From: GN02-872 sp963518665
Lineage (GTDB): Bacteria; Patescibacteriota; Gracilibacteria; BD1-5; UBA6164
Assembly: GCA_963518665.1 (NCBI GenBank)
Contig: CAUQKR010000018.1
Coordinates: forward strand, 1 to 18,429
DNA: 18,429 nucleotides
Direction of reading: 5' to 3'
The translations under genes were made by a program, and so were the position numbers. Below the pieces are notes generated by a model that saw nothing but the letters and a program-made list of their open reading frames with translations, was not told the origin of the DNA and did no database searches. Positions 1-7,876 of this stretch are shown here, one piece after another. Numbering within the stretch: position 1 is the stretch's first letter; the number at the start of each line of letters is the position of its first letter.

Positions 1-332
1 CCCCATTTTTGATTTGTTATTTCATTTATTTTCAAGAAAAAAACTGAAGCTTTTTCATGACTTTCAAATCAACTCAAAACATTTTTTAAACTTGTCAAAA
101 ATGGAATATTATCAGTTTCAAGACTCCATTTACCAGATTCTTTTTCAATTGCCTCAATTTTTCAATTTCTGACAAAAATAGCAGAAAGACCTGGATCAAC
201 AATTAAAGAAGATTTATTTTTTATTTCATCCAAATGGTGTTCCCATTTCCAAACTAATAAATCATTACTTGGATTTTCCCATCTGATAACATCAATTCAT
301 TGTCATTTAAAAAGATTTCCAAAAAACCACAT
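1..332 (-). CDS. SPFH/YdjI-like (virion core-like) protein, C-terminal part missing
   Basis: The first 110 residues of a protein running off the left edge. The ATG at 332-330 begins MWFFGNLFKGQGIDVIRWEN, followed by blocks typical of YdjI-type SPFH proteins: a W/E-rich strand with charged residues, 'LIVDPGLSAIFVRNGKI', a 'GKWSLETDNIPFLTSL' block and 'FFLKINEITNQKWG'. Three in-frame TGA codons fall where relatives have Gly or small residues. Members of this family are cytoplasmic membrane-associated scaffolds found beside PspA, DUF350 and DUF4178 genes. It is the last visible gene of the operon starting at 2222, 25 bases after the DUF350 stop, so it is probably co-transcribed. The family call rests on recalled motifs. 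Confidence 0.78.
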
Positions 333-357
333 ATTTTAAAAATTAAATAATAAATTT

Positions 358-573
358 TTAGATAATTGAAGCAGCTATTATAATAGAAATAGCTATAAAT
401 AAACATCAAATCATAATTCAAAGTGCAACATTTTCATCTTCAATAATTTCTTTTCTAATAGAAAATTTTACAACTTTATCAAGTAAGTAAACACAAATAA
501 ACATAATTGATATTCAAATAATTGAATAAACAAAAGTTTGTGTTAATCATTTTATAAATACATGTAAGTCCAT
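358..573 (-). CDS. DUF350-like small membrane protein, single unit
   Basis: A 71-residue protein with two hydrophobic helices (about residues 10-32 and 50-70) joined by a charged link reading DKVVKFSIRKEIIEDENVAL. That link is the hallmark of DUF350 (YjfL-type) membrane proteins, in which a basic/acidic segment and 'NxAL' precede the second helix. Most DUF350 proteins I know of have two such units in tandem; this one is half-size and would need to dimerise to make the usual four-helix bundle. Three TGA codons are read as Gly. It lies 34 bases after the small secreted protein and 25 before the SPFH gene, in the same operon. Function is not established; family members associate with membrane-stress loci. 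Confidence 0.75.
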
Positions 574-607
574 AATTTCTTTTTTAAAAAAATAAAATAT
601 TTTGTTT

Positions 608-829
608 TTATTTACCTCATCATCAAGAACTTCCCCAACTTGATGAGCTGGAATAATTTTTACAAGTTCAATTACAACTAGAAGTTCTTGAAAAAATATA
701 ATCTGGATTTGTCAAACTCATAGTTTTTACATCTATTTGCCTAGAAATAGGAGTGTAAGAACTTGTATAAGAAGCTACTACTCAAATAATTAAGTAAACA
801 AAAAATATTAAAAAAATAAATTTAAACAT
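608..829 (-). CDS. Small secreted or membrane-anchored protein with Ser/Gly-rich tail
   Basis: A 73-residue protein. Residues 1-22 are a strongly hydrophobic N-terminal helix that could be a signal peptide (possible 'VVA-S' cleavage site) or a membrane anchor. The middle is polar, two cysteines (CNGTC) follow, and the tail is SSSSSWGSSGGGGK, with three consecutive TGA codons giving the Gly run. It starts 4 bases downstream of the DUF4178 stop, so it is translated from the same message. The hydrophobic start, Cys pair and Gly-rich end ending in Lys resemble small DUF4247-type proteins that accompany DUF350/DUF4178 genes elsewhere, but the similarity is too short to assign. No catalytic motif is visible. 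Confidence 0.65.
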
Positions 830-833
830 ATTT

Positions 834-2222
834 TTATTTTAGTTTTAAAATATTATTTTCAAAAATTCTTTTTAGTTTTTCATCAGAATAATCTCATTTT
901 TTCAATTTTTCAATAATTTCTCTATCTTTGTCAGTTTGAACTGAAAATTTCAATCATTCATTTGTTTTAAAAATAGATTCAACTCATCAATAATCATATT
1001 TTACAGTTTTTTCAAGATCTGTAGTTTGTAAATCTAAAGGAAGCATAACTTCATATTTTTTTCAATCTGAAATTTCATTTAAAGTTATGATTTTATTATT
1101 CTCCAAAATAAAATTTCAAATCAAAAAGGCTAAAAGTCCAAGAGTCGGTCAAGTAAGAAAAATATGAAAAAATTTTGATCTTTTTAATGCAGGATTTAAA
1201 TAATAAAGGTTAATTGAGATAGTAAGTAAAAAAGCAAAAATTACCCAAAGAGAAGATAAAAATGGAAAAAGTCAATCACTTCAAGGAATTAAAATAATTG
1301 CAAAAAAACCATACACTCAAACACTCCACCAAGAAAAGCTTCAAACTCAAGTTGTATCGATTTTATATTCTTTTTGAAAAATTTTGAAAGCTTCTCTTCT
1401 ACTAACTTCCCAAGTTTGATAAATTCCAGCCTCAGATTGCCTACCAACTTTTTCTTTTTCTAAGACATAATTATTAGAAGAATAAGAAAAATTATATAAT
1501 TCTACCTTTTCTCATATTTGAAAAACTTTTGAATTTTCCCCATAAAGTGAGCTAACATAAACATCATTTATATCTCAAACTTTACGTTTTTGTTCATTTA
1601 TAAAAAGGTTATTTCAATCAAGTCTTAAATCAAAATCTGGAAAAACTTTTTTTGAAAATTCGTATTCTTGCTTTATTTGTCAATCATCTGTATAAGTTCA
1701 TTCTGAAAAATAAAGATAAGAATTATCTTCTCAAAGCAAAATCCATTCTAAATAATCAAGTCTTCAAGAATAAAGTCAATCATCCCATTTTCAAGCATAT
1801 TTTACATATCAAGTTGCTCTATAATTTTTTCATAAATAATTTATTTTATCTCAAATCTTTATTCAAATAATAGACTCCGCAGATTTTTTTTGTAAAGTAA
1901 AGCTTGTATTACAATAAGGACATTTTATAGATAAATTTTCATAAAAATTATTTCTAATTTTCTCTTTTTGTTCTTCATTTAAAGCAGAAAATGAAATAGC
2001 AGATAAACAATGTGGACATCTCAAACTTTTTCATTTAACTGTTGGAATTTTTCAAACTTCTGATTTATCATTTAGATAAGGACGAATCAAATCAGAATAT
2101 TTTTTTGCATAAACATTTTCTGGTTCCAAAGCTAAAACTTCTTGAGTCAAAGCCATTGCTTCTTTATATTTTTTTGCATTAAAAAATATATTTATCTGCA
2201 TCAATTTTTGATTGATTTCCAT
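834..2222 (-). CDS. Zinc-ribbon DUF4178 membrane protein
   Basis: A 462-residue protein read through many TGA(Gly) codons. Residues 1-45 are helical and TPR-like. A zinc ribbon follows (CPHC at 69-72, CPYC at 101-104). From about 118 to 290 is a beta-rich region with a DUF4178 pattern: 'VKYAGKWDDGLYSGRLDYLEW', then 'LYFSEGTYTDDGQ' and 'VGDINDVYVSSLYGE'. At least three hydrophobic helices lie around 300-385, before a soluble C-terminal domain. DUF4178 proteins co-occur with DUF350, SPFH, PspA and polyamine-synthase genes in membrane-stress loci; no enzymatic activity is established. It heads the operon, behind a recognisable promoter at 2252-2279. Partners that would complete a classical module (PspA, spermidine synthase) are not in view and could lie beyond the left edge. 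Confidence 0.75.
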
Positions 2223-2251
2223 TAAAAAATTTATAAAAAATATTTTTTTGT

Positions 2252-2279
2252 ATTATAATCATTTAAAATTTTTTAGCAA
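2252..2279 (-). promoter_or_regulatory. Promoter of the DUF4178-DUF350-SPFH operon
   Basis: On the minus strand, TTGCTA (2279-2274) and TATAAT (2257-2252) are separated by 16 bases. The -10 is perfect and transcription would start about 25 bases upstream of the ATG at 2222. The promoter lies immediately downstream of the DUF2130 terminator, making this a separate transcription unit. Confidence 0.6.
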
Positions 2280-2288
2280 GAAAATAAA

Positions 2289-2316
2289 AATAATACGTGA
2301 AAAATCACGTATTATT
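2289..2316 (-). terminator. Intrinsic terminator of the DUF2130 gene
   Basis: A perfect 12-bp stem (AATAATACGTGA / TCACGTATTATT) with loop AAAA, followed on the minus strand by TTTTTATTTTC. The DUF2130 stop codon (2312-2314) lies inside the upstream arm. Confidence 0.85.
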
Positions 2317-3559
2317 CAAAATCTTCATCATCTTCTCAACTTCCAAGCTCCAAAATCTCAGATCAAGGCAAAGCTTGTCACATAAGACTTTCAAGTTCTC
2401 CATACATTCAGCTTATTGCAAAAGTGGCTCTTTCTAAATCTTTTTCTCTTTTTTTCCAATTTTTTTCCATAAGTCTTCTTTCTGAATCTATTCATTCTTT
2501 CAAATTTTTAAAAACTTGAAGCATCATATTTATTTTTCAGCTAAATTCTTGAGAACTAAGGTATTTATACAAAAGTTCCATTTTTAAATCTTTTCATTCT
2601 AGAGATTTTTCTACTTTTGCAATTGACAAAATTTTATCTCTAAGCAGATTTGCAATTGCAACTGCATATTCTGGAGTACAAACCATTATATCTTCATAAA
2701 GTCAAAAATTTTTCACTTCTTTTGGCAAAACACTTGTAACCAAAATCGAAACATTTCATCAAACTTTTAAAGTATCATCTTTTAGCTTCATAACCCAAGA
2801 ATCTGACCAAGATTTTGTGTTTTTACTTTCCCAAATAATTGTTCAAACAACTTGACCAAAATTATTTTTTACATATTGGATCAGATCTGCACCATTTACT
2901 CAAGTAGGAACATCCTCTATATTATCGATAGGAAAAGCCATTTGCAAAGCATTTTTTAAATCATTTTCAGAAATATCTCATTGAATTTGTTGGCTTCATT
3001 GTTCTGCTTTTCTTTTAGCATCATCTAGGGATTTTTTTAATTGTTCTTGTTGTTTTTGATATTCCATCTCTTTTTTTCTAAATTCTTCTTGAAATTTTTC
3101 CAATTTTTCATCAAATTCCTTTGTTGCATTTTCCTTTATTTTTTCAGCTAGAGCTTCTTCTGCTTTTTTTCTTTCTTCAATAATTCTTTTTTCCATTTCA
3201 AGCTCCAAATTTTTTTCTTTTTCCATTATTTCTCTTTCCTTTTTTAGAAACTCAATTTCTTTTTTCTTTGCTTCTTCTTTTTCTTTATCAGCTTTTTGAA
3301 GTTGTTCTTGCAAAAATCTCATTTCAGCTTCTGATTCTTTTTTAGCTTTTATCACTTGTTCTTCAGTAAATTTTTTTGCTTTTTCTCTCATTTCATTTCT
3401 TTCTCTTTCCAAATCCTTTTCAAATTTTTCTCTTTGTGCTTCTTGCTCTTTTTTTAGTTTTTCTTCTTGCTCTTTTAATTTTTCTAAATATTTTTCATCT
3501 GCAATTTTATCTAAATCAATTTCTGTTTTACAGTTTGGACAAGTTATATGTTGACTCAT
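2312..3559 (-). CDS. DUF2130 coiled-coil protein with PD-(D/E)XK-like nuclease residues
   Basis: A 415-residue protein. It starts MSQHITCPNCKTEIDL with one CxxC (7-10), as in DUF2130 relatives. Residues about 25-187 are a Glu/Lys-rich coiled coil. The C-terminal domain (about 194-385) matches the DUF2130 core: GDISENDLKNALQMAFP, then 'VNGADLIQYVKNNFGQ' and 'TIIWESKNTKSWSDSW'. D225, E244 and K246 are spaced like a PD-(D/E)XK metal-binding triad; as I recall, DUF2130 has been grouped with that nuclease superfamily. The overall plan resembles RmuC, but the substrate is unknown. Without TGA as Gly the protein would stop at residue 187, before the domain. It is monocistronic, with its own terminator at 2289-2316. 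Confidence 0.88.
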
Positions 3560-3653
3560 AAATTTATTTTTTATTAAATAAAATTTTTTATATTTTAACT
3601 ATTTTTGTTAAAAAGTAAAAAATTTGTTAAATATTTTTAAAAAAATTTTCTAT

Positions 3654-3681
3654 TTGACTTTTAGAATTTTTTAAATAAATT
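3654..3681 (+). promoter_or_regulatory. Possible promoter of the tandem paralogue pair
   Basis: TTGACT (3654-3659) and TAAATT (3676-3681) are spaced by 16 bases, about 30 bases before the ATG at 3712. The -10 is weak and the region is nearly pure A/T, so chance matches are likely. The whole divergent gap 3560-3711 contains nothing else I recognise. Confidence 0.35.
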
Positions 3682-3711
3682 TTATAGCTAGTTAAAATTT
3701 AATTTTTTTAA

Positions 3712-4173
3712 ATGAATAATTTTTATTTTAAAGAAGAATCTTATTATGCTTCTTTATTTCTTCCTTGAGTTTGGTCTACAATAAAAGAAATAAACTTAAA
3801 AGATTTTAGAGATGATTTACCAGATTTATTTTTTATAAATTGAGAAAAAGTTGAAAAAAAATCTAAAGAATATGAATTCATAAATAAAATTAAAAATAAT
3901 ACTGTAAAACAAATAATCGAATCTGATTTTCCTCTAGAAATAAAAGAAAAATAGTTAAATTTTTATAAATTAGAAAATATTTCTATGAAAAAATATAAAG
4001 AATTTTTAGAAATGTTACAATGAAAACCTTTTTACTGGAATGAAAAAAATTTTGATGTTGATTTCTCAAAAATTAATGAAAATTCTGAAAAATTTTTAGA
4101 TGATTTAAATGAATTACATAATGAAATAACAGATAAAATGTTTTTTGAACTTTATCCAGAAAAATTAAAATAA
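3712..4173 (+). pseudogene. Unknown small protein, paralogue A, interrupted by in-frame TAG
   Basis: The frame opens at ATG 3712 and meets TAG at 3952-3954 after 80 residues, then continues in the same frame to TAA 4171-4173, for 153 codons before the final stop. The two halves align end to end with the intact neighbour at 4195: 'SDFPLEIKEK' + stop + 'LNFYKLENIS' here against 'SDFPEEIKKK' + M + 'LKLYKLENIS' there. The later block 'EMLQGKPFYWNEK' matches 'EILKGEPFCWDEK'. The TAG therefore replaces a sense codon (Met in the paralogue) with no frameshift. It could be a recent nonsense mutation, a base-call error, or two proteins made by reinitiation at the ATG at 3985. The family is not recognised; the protein is charged, soluble-looking and lacks signal peptide or membrane helices. 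Confidence 0.7.
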
Positions 4174-4194
4174 TTTATAATAAAAAAATAAAAA

Positions 4195-4662
4195 ATGGAT
4201 AATTTTAATTTAAAATATGATTCTTTTTTAATAACTTTTTCTCTGATTTGAAGCTGGAAAATGATGACTGAAGCTAAAATAGAAGACTTGACAAAAAAAA
4301 TACCAGATTGAATTTTGATTAATTGAAAAAAACTAGAAAAAAATACTGAAGATTATAATTTTCTTGAAAATTATAGAAAGAAAAAAATAAAAAGAATTAC
4401 TAAATCTGATTTTCCTGAAGAAATAAAGAAAAAAATGCTAAAACTCTATAAATTAGAAAATATTTCTTTAGAAAATTATCTTGAATTTATTGAAATACTT
4501 AAATGAGAGCCTTTTTGTTGGGATGAAAAAATTTTTAAGGCTGATTATTCAAGATTAAAACAAAATCCACAAGAATTTTTAAATCATTTATGGAAAATAA
4601 ACAAAAAATTTACTGATAAAATGCTAAAAGTTATTTCTACAGAAAAAAAAGAAAATCTTTAA
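4195..4662 (+). CDS. Unknown small protein, paralogue B (intact)
   Basis: A 155-residue charged protein without membrane segments, starting 21 bases after paralogue A. It keeps a block order shared with A: a TGA-coded 'INGKKLEK' (residues about 43-50), 'SDFPEEIKKK', 'YKLENIS', 'GEPFCWDEK' and a C-terminal 'KFTDKML'. The N-terminal 40 residues diverge more than the rest. I do not recognise the fold. The pair probably arose by tandem duplication and is likely transcribed together. The stop codon sits in the loop of the terminator at 4644-4678. Small adjacent paralogues of this kind are sometimes immunity or antitoxin proteins, but nothing here shows that. Confidence 0.7.
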
Positions 4663-4678
4663 AAGATTTTCTTTTTTT
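4644..4678. terminator. Bidirectional terminator between convergent genes
   Basis: The stem GAAAATCTT / AAGATTTTC, with loop TAA, is extended by A- and T-tracts on both sides, so it has a U-tract in either direction. It ends paralogue B on the plus strand and, just past the stop at 4680, the PAP2-RecX operon on the minus strand. Confidence 0.8.
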
Positions 4679-4679
4679 A

Positions 4680-5219
4680 TTATGCAAGCTCTAAATCACA
4701 AATTTCAATTTCATTATTATTTTCATCAACAATTTTAATAGAAATATAATCAAATCAATCTTGTTTTAAATTATTCCAAGAAATTTTATCATCATTTATA
4801 GTTTCTACAAAATTATCATCAATCAATTCATAATCTTCCTTTTCCTCTTCATAATCAATAGAATATCATAATTCTATTTTTATTTTAGAATTTAAAGCTT
4901 CAAATTTTATAAGTTTTCTTTCTTGTATTTTTTCTTTATCAAATTTATCAACAAATAAAGCATTATATCAATATTTAGCTCAATCAAATAGTAAAAATTC
5001 TTTTCAATTTGTTATACTTTTTGCTACTATTTTACAAGGAATTATATATCAATCTTCTTGAAAAATATCAGTAATATAACTATCATTAAATAATTCTCAA
5101 AAATAATATATTTCAAATAAATCATTTGTTCAATCTATAAGATTTAATATAGTTTTATTATTTTCTGAAAGCAAAATTTTACAATTTTCTTCATTTAAAT
5201 AATTAGGTATTTTAATCAT
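4680..5219 (-). CDS. Unknown acidic protein
   Basis: A 179-residue protein of no recognised family. It is rich in Asp/Glu/Asn, has no signal peptide or transmembrane segment, and seems to be mostly beta with alternating hydrophobics (for example 'ITDIFQEDGYIIPCKIVAKS' and 'GFDYISIKIVDENNNEIEI'). Nine or so TGA codons are read as Gly, several between predicted strands. It starts 24 bases after the recX-like stop and is the last gene of the three-gene minus-strand operon. The composition resembles small immunity-like or adaptor proteins, but there is no defining motif. Confidence 0.65.
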
Positions 5220-5243
5220 ATGTAAATTATTAATATATAAATT

Positions 5244-5861
5244 TTATTTTTCCACAACTCTTTTTATATCATCATATTTAAATCATTTTCAAGCAAGCCT
5301 CATAAAAATTTTTTGCTTATCAAATCATTTATTTTTTATTTTTTCATATTCTTTTTCTAGATTTTCTATCTCTCAATTTGAGAAAATTTCTTCCAAAATT
5401 CACTCAACTAAATTTTTATCTTGAGATCTTTCCAGAAATTTATTTCTTATATAATTTTTTGATTTTCATTTTTGTTTCAAAAGAAAAATTTGTTTTTTTA
5501 GTTTATCAAAATCTAAAAGAGTTTCATTTTCAAAATCATATTCTTCTCTCAAAATAGACAGAACTAAATCTTTATCAAAAAATTTTTGATACATTTTATT
5601 TTTTATGTAATTTAAATTTTTATTTTTTTCTACATAAATTTTTATTTTTGATCTAGCAACTTCTTCCTCAAAAATCAAATTCCTCATTGACTCAGAAATA
5701 ATAAAATCTATCCCTTTTTGTCAGATTCAACCATAAATTTTTCATTTTTCAGAATTTGGTCAAAATTTTTCCAAAAGCTTTTTTTCTAAAGCCTTTTTTG
5801 AGGGAAAATATTTACAATAATACCAAATTGCATAATCAATAATTTTTTGACTTACTTCCAT
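5244..5861 (-). CDS. recX: RecX-family regulatory protein
   Basis: A 205-residue, all-helical, very basic protein with the repeating three-helix pattern of RecX. Repeats begin near 'NLNYIKNKMYQKFFDKDLVL', 'KSKNYIRNKFLERSQDKNLV' and 'FDKQKIFMRLAGKGFKYDDI', each a basic helix, short turn and 'D..L/I' helix. RecX binds RecA filaments and limits recombination; the length is slightly above the usual 150-200. ATG 5861 lies 2 bases after the PAP2 stop, so the genes are translationally close. Five or more Gly positions, including the repeat turns, are TGA. recA is not in the window. Family assignment is from helix pattern rather than an exact signature, so it is probable rather than certain. Confidence 0.7.
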
Positions 5862-5863
5862 TT

Positions 5864-6463
5864 TTAAAGTTTTATTTTAGAAGATATTTTTAAAATAAAA
5901 TCATTTAACTTATCTAAAAGTTTTATTTTTTTCAAAAATTTAAAAGTCACAAAGGCCCAAATAGTTCATAAAATAGCTCAAGTCATAATATCAAAAGGCC
6001 AATGAACACAAGCCATAATTCTAGAACAAAGCATAAAAACTACAAAAGGAGCAAATACAAAAAATGTTTTTTTGTATCAAGCTAAGTATAAAGAAACTAA
6101 AAATGCAAAGGAAACTGTTGCGTGATCAGATGGAAAAGAAGCATCAGGAAGGTGATCAATTATAGTCTTCCCATCAACTAAACAATGCTTTTCTGGTCTA
6201 TCAAAATGAAAAAACCTTTGAAAAATCAAATTTGCAGAAATAGCTACAACTACAGAATAAAAGATAAAAAGTAAATCTTTTTTTCTAGATATTTTTTCCT
6301 TTAAATCAATATTTTTAAAAGAATAAAAAATCCAAGTAAAAACTAAAAATATTGGTAAGAAAAAAATCGGTCAATCTGAAAAAATATAAGCAAAATTAAA
6401 CCAAAATTTTTCATTTATAAGTGAATTGAAAAAGTGTAATAAGTCTAAATTTATTTCTTGCAT
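5864..6463 (-). CDS. PAP2-family phosphatase (undecaprenyl-diphosphatase-like)
   Basis: A 199-residue integral membrane protein with about five or six hydrophobic segments and the three PAP2 signature motifs. Motif 1 is QRFFHFDRP, where the usual Lys of K(x6)RP is Gln followed by Arg. Motif 2 is PSDHA, the BcrC-type variant of PSGH. Motif 3 is SRIMACVHWPFD, an exact SR(x5)H(x3)D with the catalytic His. BcrC/YbjG-type enzymes dephosphorylate undecaprenyl diphosphate at the outer membrane face, recycling the lipid carrier used by MurG products (murG is at 13615). The Lys loss in motif 1 may affect substrate binding or be offset by the adjacent Arg. First gene of the operon with the RecX-like gene. 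Confidence 0.9.
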
Positions 6464-6491
6464 AATAAAAAAGTTAGAAAATATTTTCATA

Positions 6492-6519
6492 ATTTTAACA
6501 ATTTTTTATTTTTTTTCAA
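6492..6519 (-). promoter_or_regulatory. Promoter of the PAP2-RecX operon
   Basis: Minus-strand TTGAAA (6519-6514) and TAAAAT (6497-6492) are spaced by 16 bases, about 30 bases upstream of the ATG at 6463. It is divergent from the promoter of the HisRS-like gene. Confidence 0.5.
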
Positions 6520-6544
6520 AAAAATTTTTATTTTTTGATTTTTT

Positions 6545-6553
6545 TGATATAAT
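6545..6553 (+). promoter_or_regulatory. Extended -10 promoter of the HisRS-like gene
   Basis: TGATATAAT is an extended -10 (TGn plus perfect TATAAT at 6548-6553). No good -35 stands out in the T-rich stretch upstream, as is usual for extended -10 promoters. The start would be near 6560, giving a leader of about 20 bases. Confidence 0.6.
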
Positions 6554-6581
6554 ATAAGGACTTAATATTTTAAATTTTTCC

Positions 6582-7853
6582 ATGAATAAATTAACCGATA
6601 TAAGCAAAGATTTTTTACCGAATTACCATAAATATTTAACTTTTTTAAAAAAAGTTTATAGACACGAATTAAGAAAAAATGGTTTTAGAAGAATTAGTAC
6701 TCCAATCCTAGAAAACAAGGATTTATTAACAAAAGCTAAACAAAAAAATGGATTTATTATAGACAATCTAGACAAAGATTTTAGACAAAAACCATATATT
6801 TGAATAATGAGATCTTATTTAGAAAACAATCTAAATGAAGAAATACAACCAATTTATTTTTATTTTATGGAAAAATTTTTCACTAAAACAGAAGATTGAT
6901 TTGGTGAAGAACTTTTAATTGGTACTGAAATAATTTGAGAAGATGATCCTATTTTGGATGCTATACAAATTTTTGTAAATTACAAAATTTTAAATAGTTT
7001 AGGTCTTGAAAATAAATTTCAAATAAAAGTAAACTCTCTATGAATAGAAAAAGAAAAAGTAAAGTATAAAGAAGAATTAGTAAGTTTTTATGAAAATAAA
7101 AGAAATATTTTAACAGAAAAATCTATAAAACTTTTAGATGAAGAAAATCCTATAATGATTTTAGAATCTCAAGATGAAGATGAAAAAATATTAAATGAAA
7201 ATGCTCCAAAATTTGCAGCAAAATTTTTAAAAAAAGATAGCAAAGAACATTATAAAAAATTTATAGATTATCTAAATCTACTTAAAGTTCCCTTTATTGA
7301 AGATAATTCAATAGTTACAGATGATGAAAATCAAACAAAAACTATTTGGAAATTTAATTTTGAAAATGGAGAAACAATTGCTGAGTGATATAGACACAAT
7401 GCTATAGCAAAAAATATTGCTTGAATAAAAGAAATTCCTGCAACTTGATTTTGGCTTTATTCAGATAAAATTGTAAATTTTTTAATAGAAAATAATTTTC
7501 AAATAAAAAATAAAGATGAGATTGATTTATTTTTTGTTTGACTCTGAGATGATGCAAAAAAAGTAATTTTACCTTTATCTATAAAAGCGAGAGAAGCTTG
7601 AATAAATACAGTAATTTCACTTGGAACTCCATCTATGAAGGAACAAATGCTAAAAGCACAAAAATCTGGTTCTAAATTTGTTGTAATGATATGAATAATG
7701 GAGGCTCAAAGCTGAATTTATCAAGTTAGAAATCAACAAGATTGAACTCAAACTGAAGTAAAAAAAGATGATTTAATAGATTATATAATTTGAAAAATTT
7801 GACAAGAAAATCTAAATTTTTACACTCCAACTTGTGATTTAATAAAAAAATAA
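6582..7853 (+). CDS. HisRS-like protein with degraded catalytic motifs
   Basis: A 423-residue protein with the full-length plan of histidyl-tRNA synthetase: a class II core, then an anticodon-binding domain (from about residue 320: 'FFVGLGDDAKKVILPLSIKA', then 'EQMLKAQKSGSKFVVMIG'). The HisRS block IGTEIIGEDDPILDA (113-127) and 'VNSLG' are clear. The catalytic signatures are not. Motif 2, normally FRYERPQ, reads YFMEKFF; the HisA motif RGLDYY is replaced by TDDENQ (246-251) inside the conserved frame 'IV......TKTIWKF'; the GGRYD loop and the motif 3 Arg are also altered. ATP- and histidine-binding arginines thus appear lost. It is probably a HisRS paralogue with a binding or regulatory role rather than an active synthetase; a HisZ is less likely because the anticodon domain is kept. 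Monocistronic. Confidence 0.82.
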
Positions 7854-7876
7854 GAACTTTTAGTTCTTATTTTTTT
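7844..7876. terminator. Bidirectional terminator between HisRS-like gene and recJ
   Basis: The stem TAAGAACT / AGTTCTTA with loop TTT is flanked by A7 and T7 tracts that extend it and give U-tracts both ways. The HisRS-like stop (7851-7853) is in the 5' arm, and the recJ stop (7875-7877) is in the distal T-tract. Confidence 0.85.

Noticed and set aside
1652..1870. Plus-strand 72-codon ORF
   Set aside because: It is antisense to the DUF4178 gene, which has clear zinc-ribbon and family motifs across the same bases.
3376..3561. Plus-strand Leu/Phe-rich ORF
   Set aside because: A shadow of the Glu/Lys coiled coil of the DUF2130 gene read on the opposite strand.
3952..3954. UAG decoded as pyrrolysine or another amino acid
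   Set aside because: TAG also acts as a true stop elsewhere in the window (16072-16074, 17868-17870), and no supporting machinery is visible.
6582..7853. Several broken hisS fragments
   Set aside because: The apparent breaks are TGA codons read as Gly; the gene is a single open frame under code 25.
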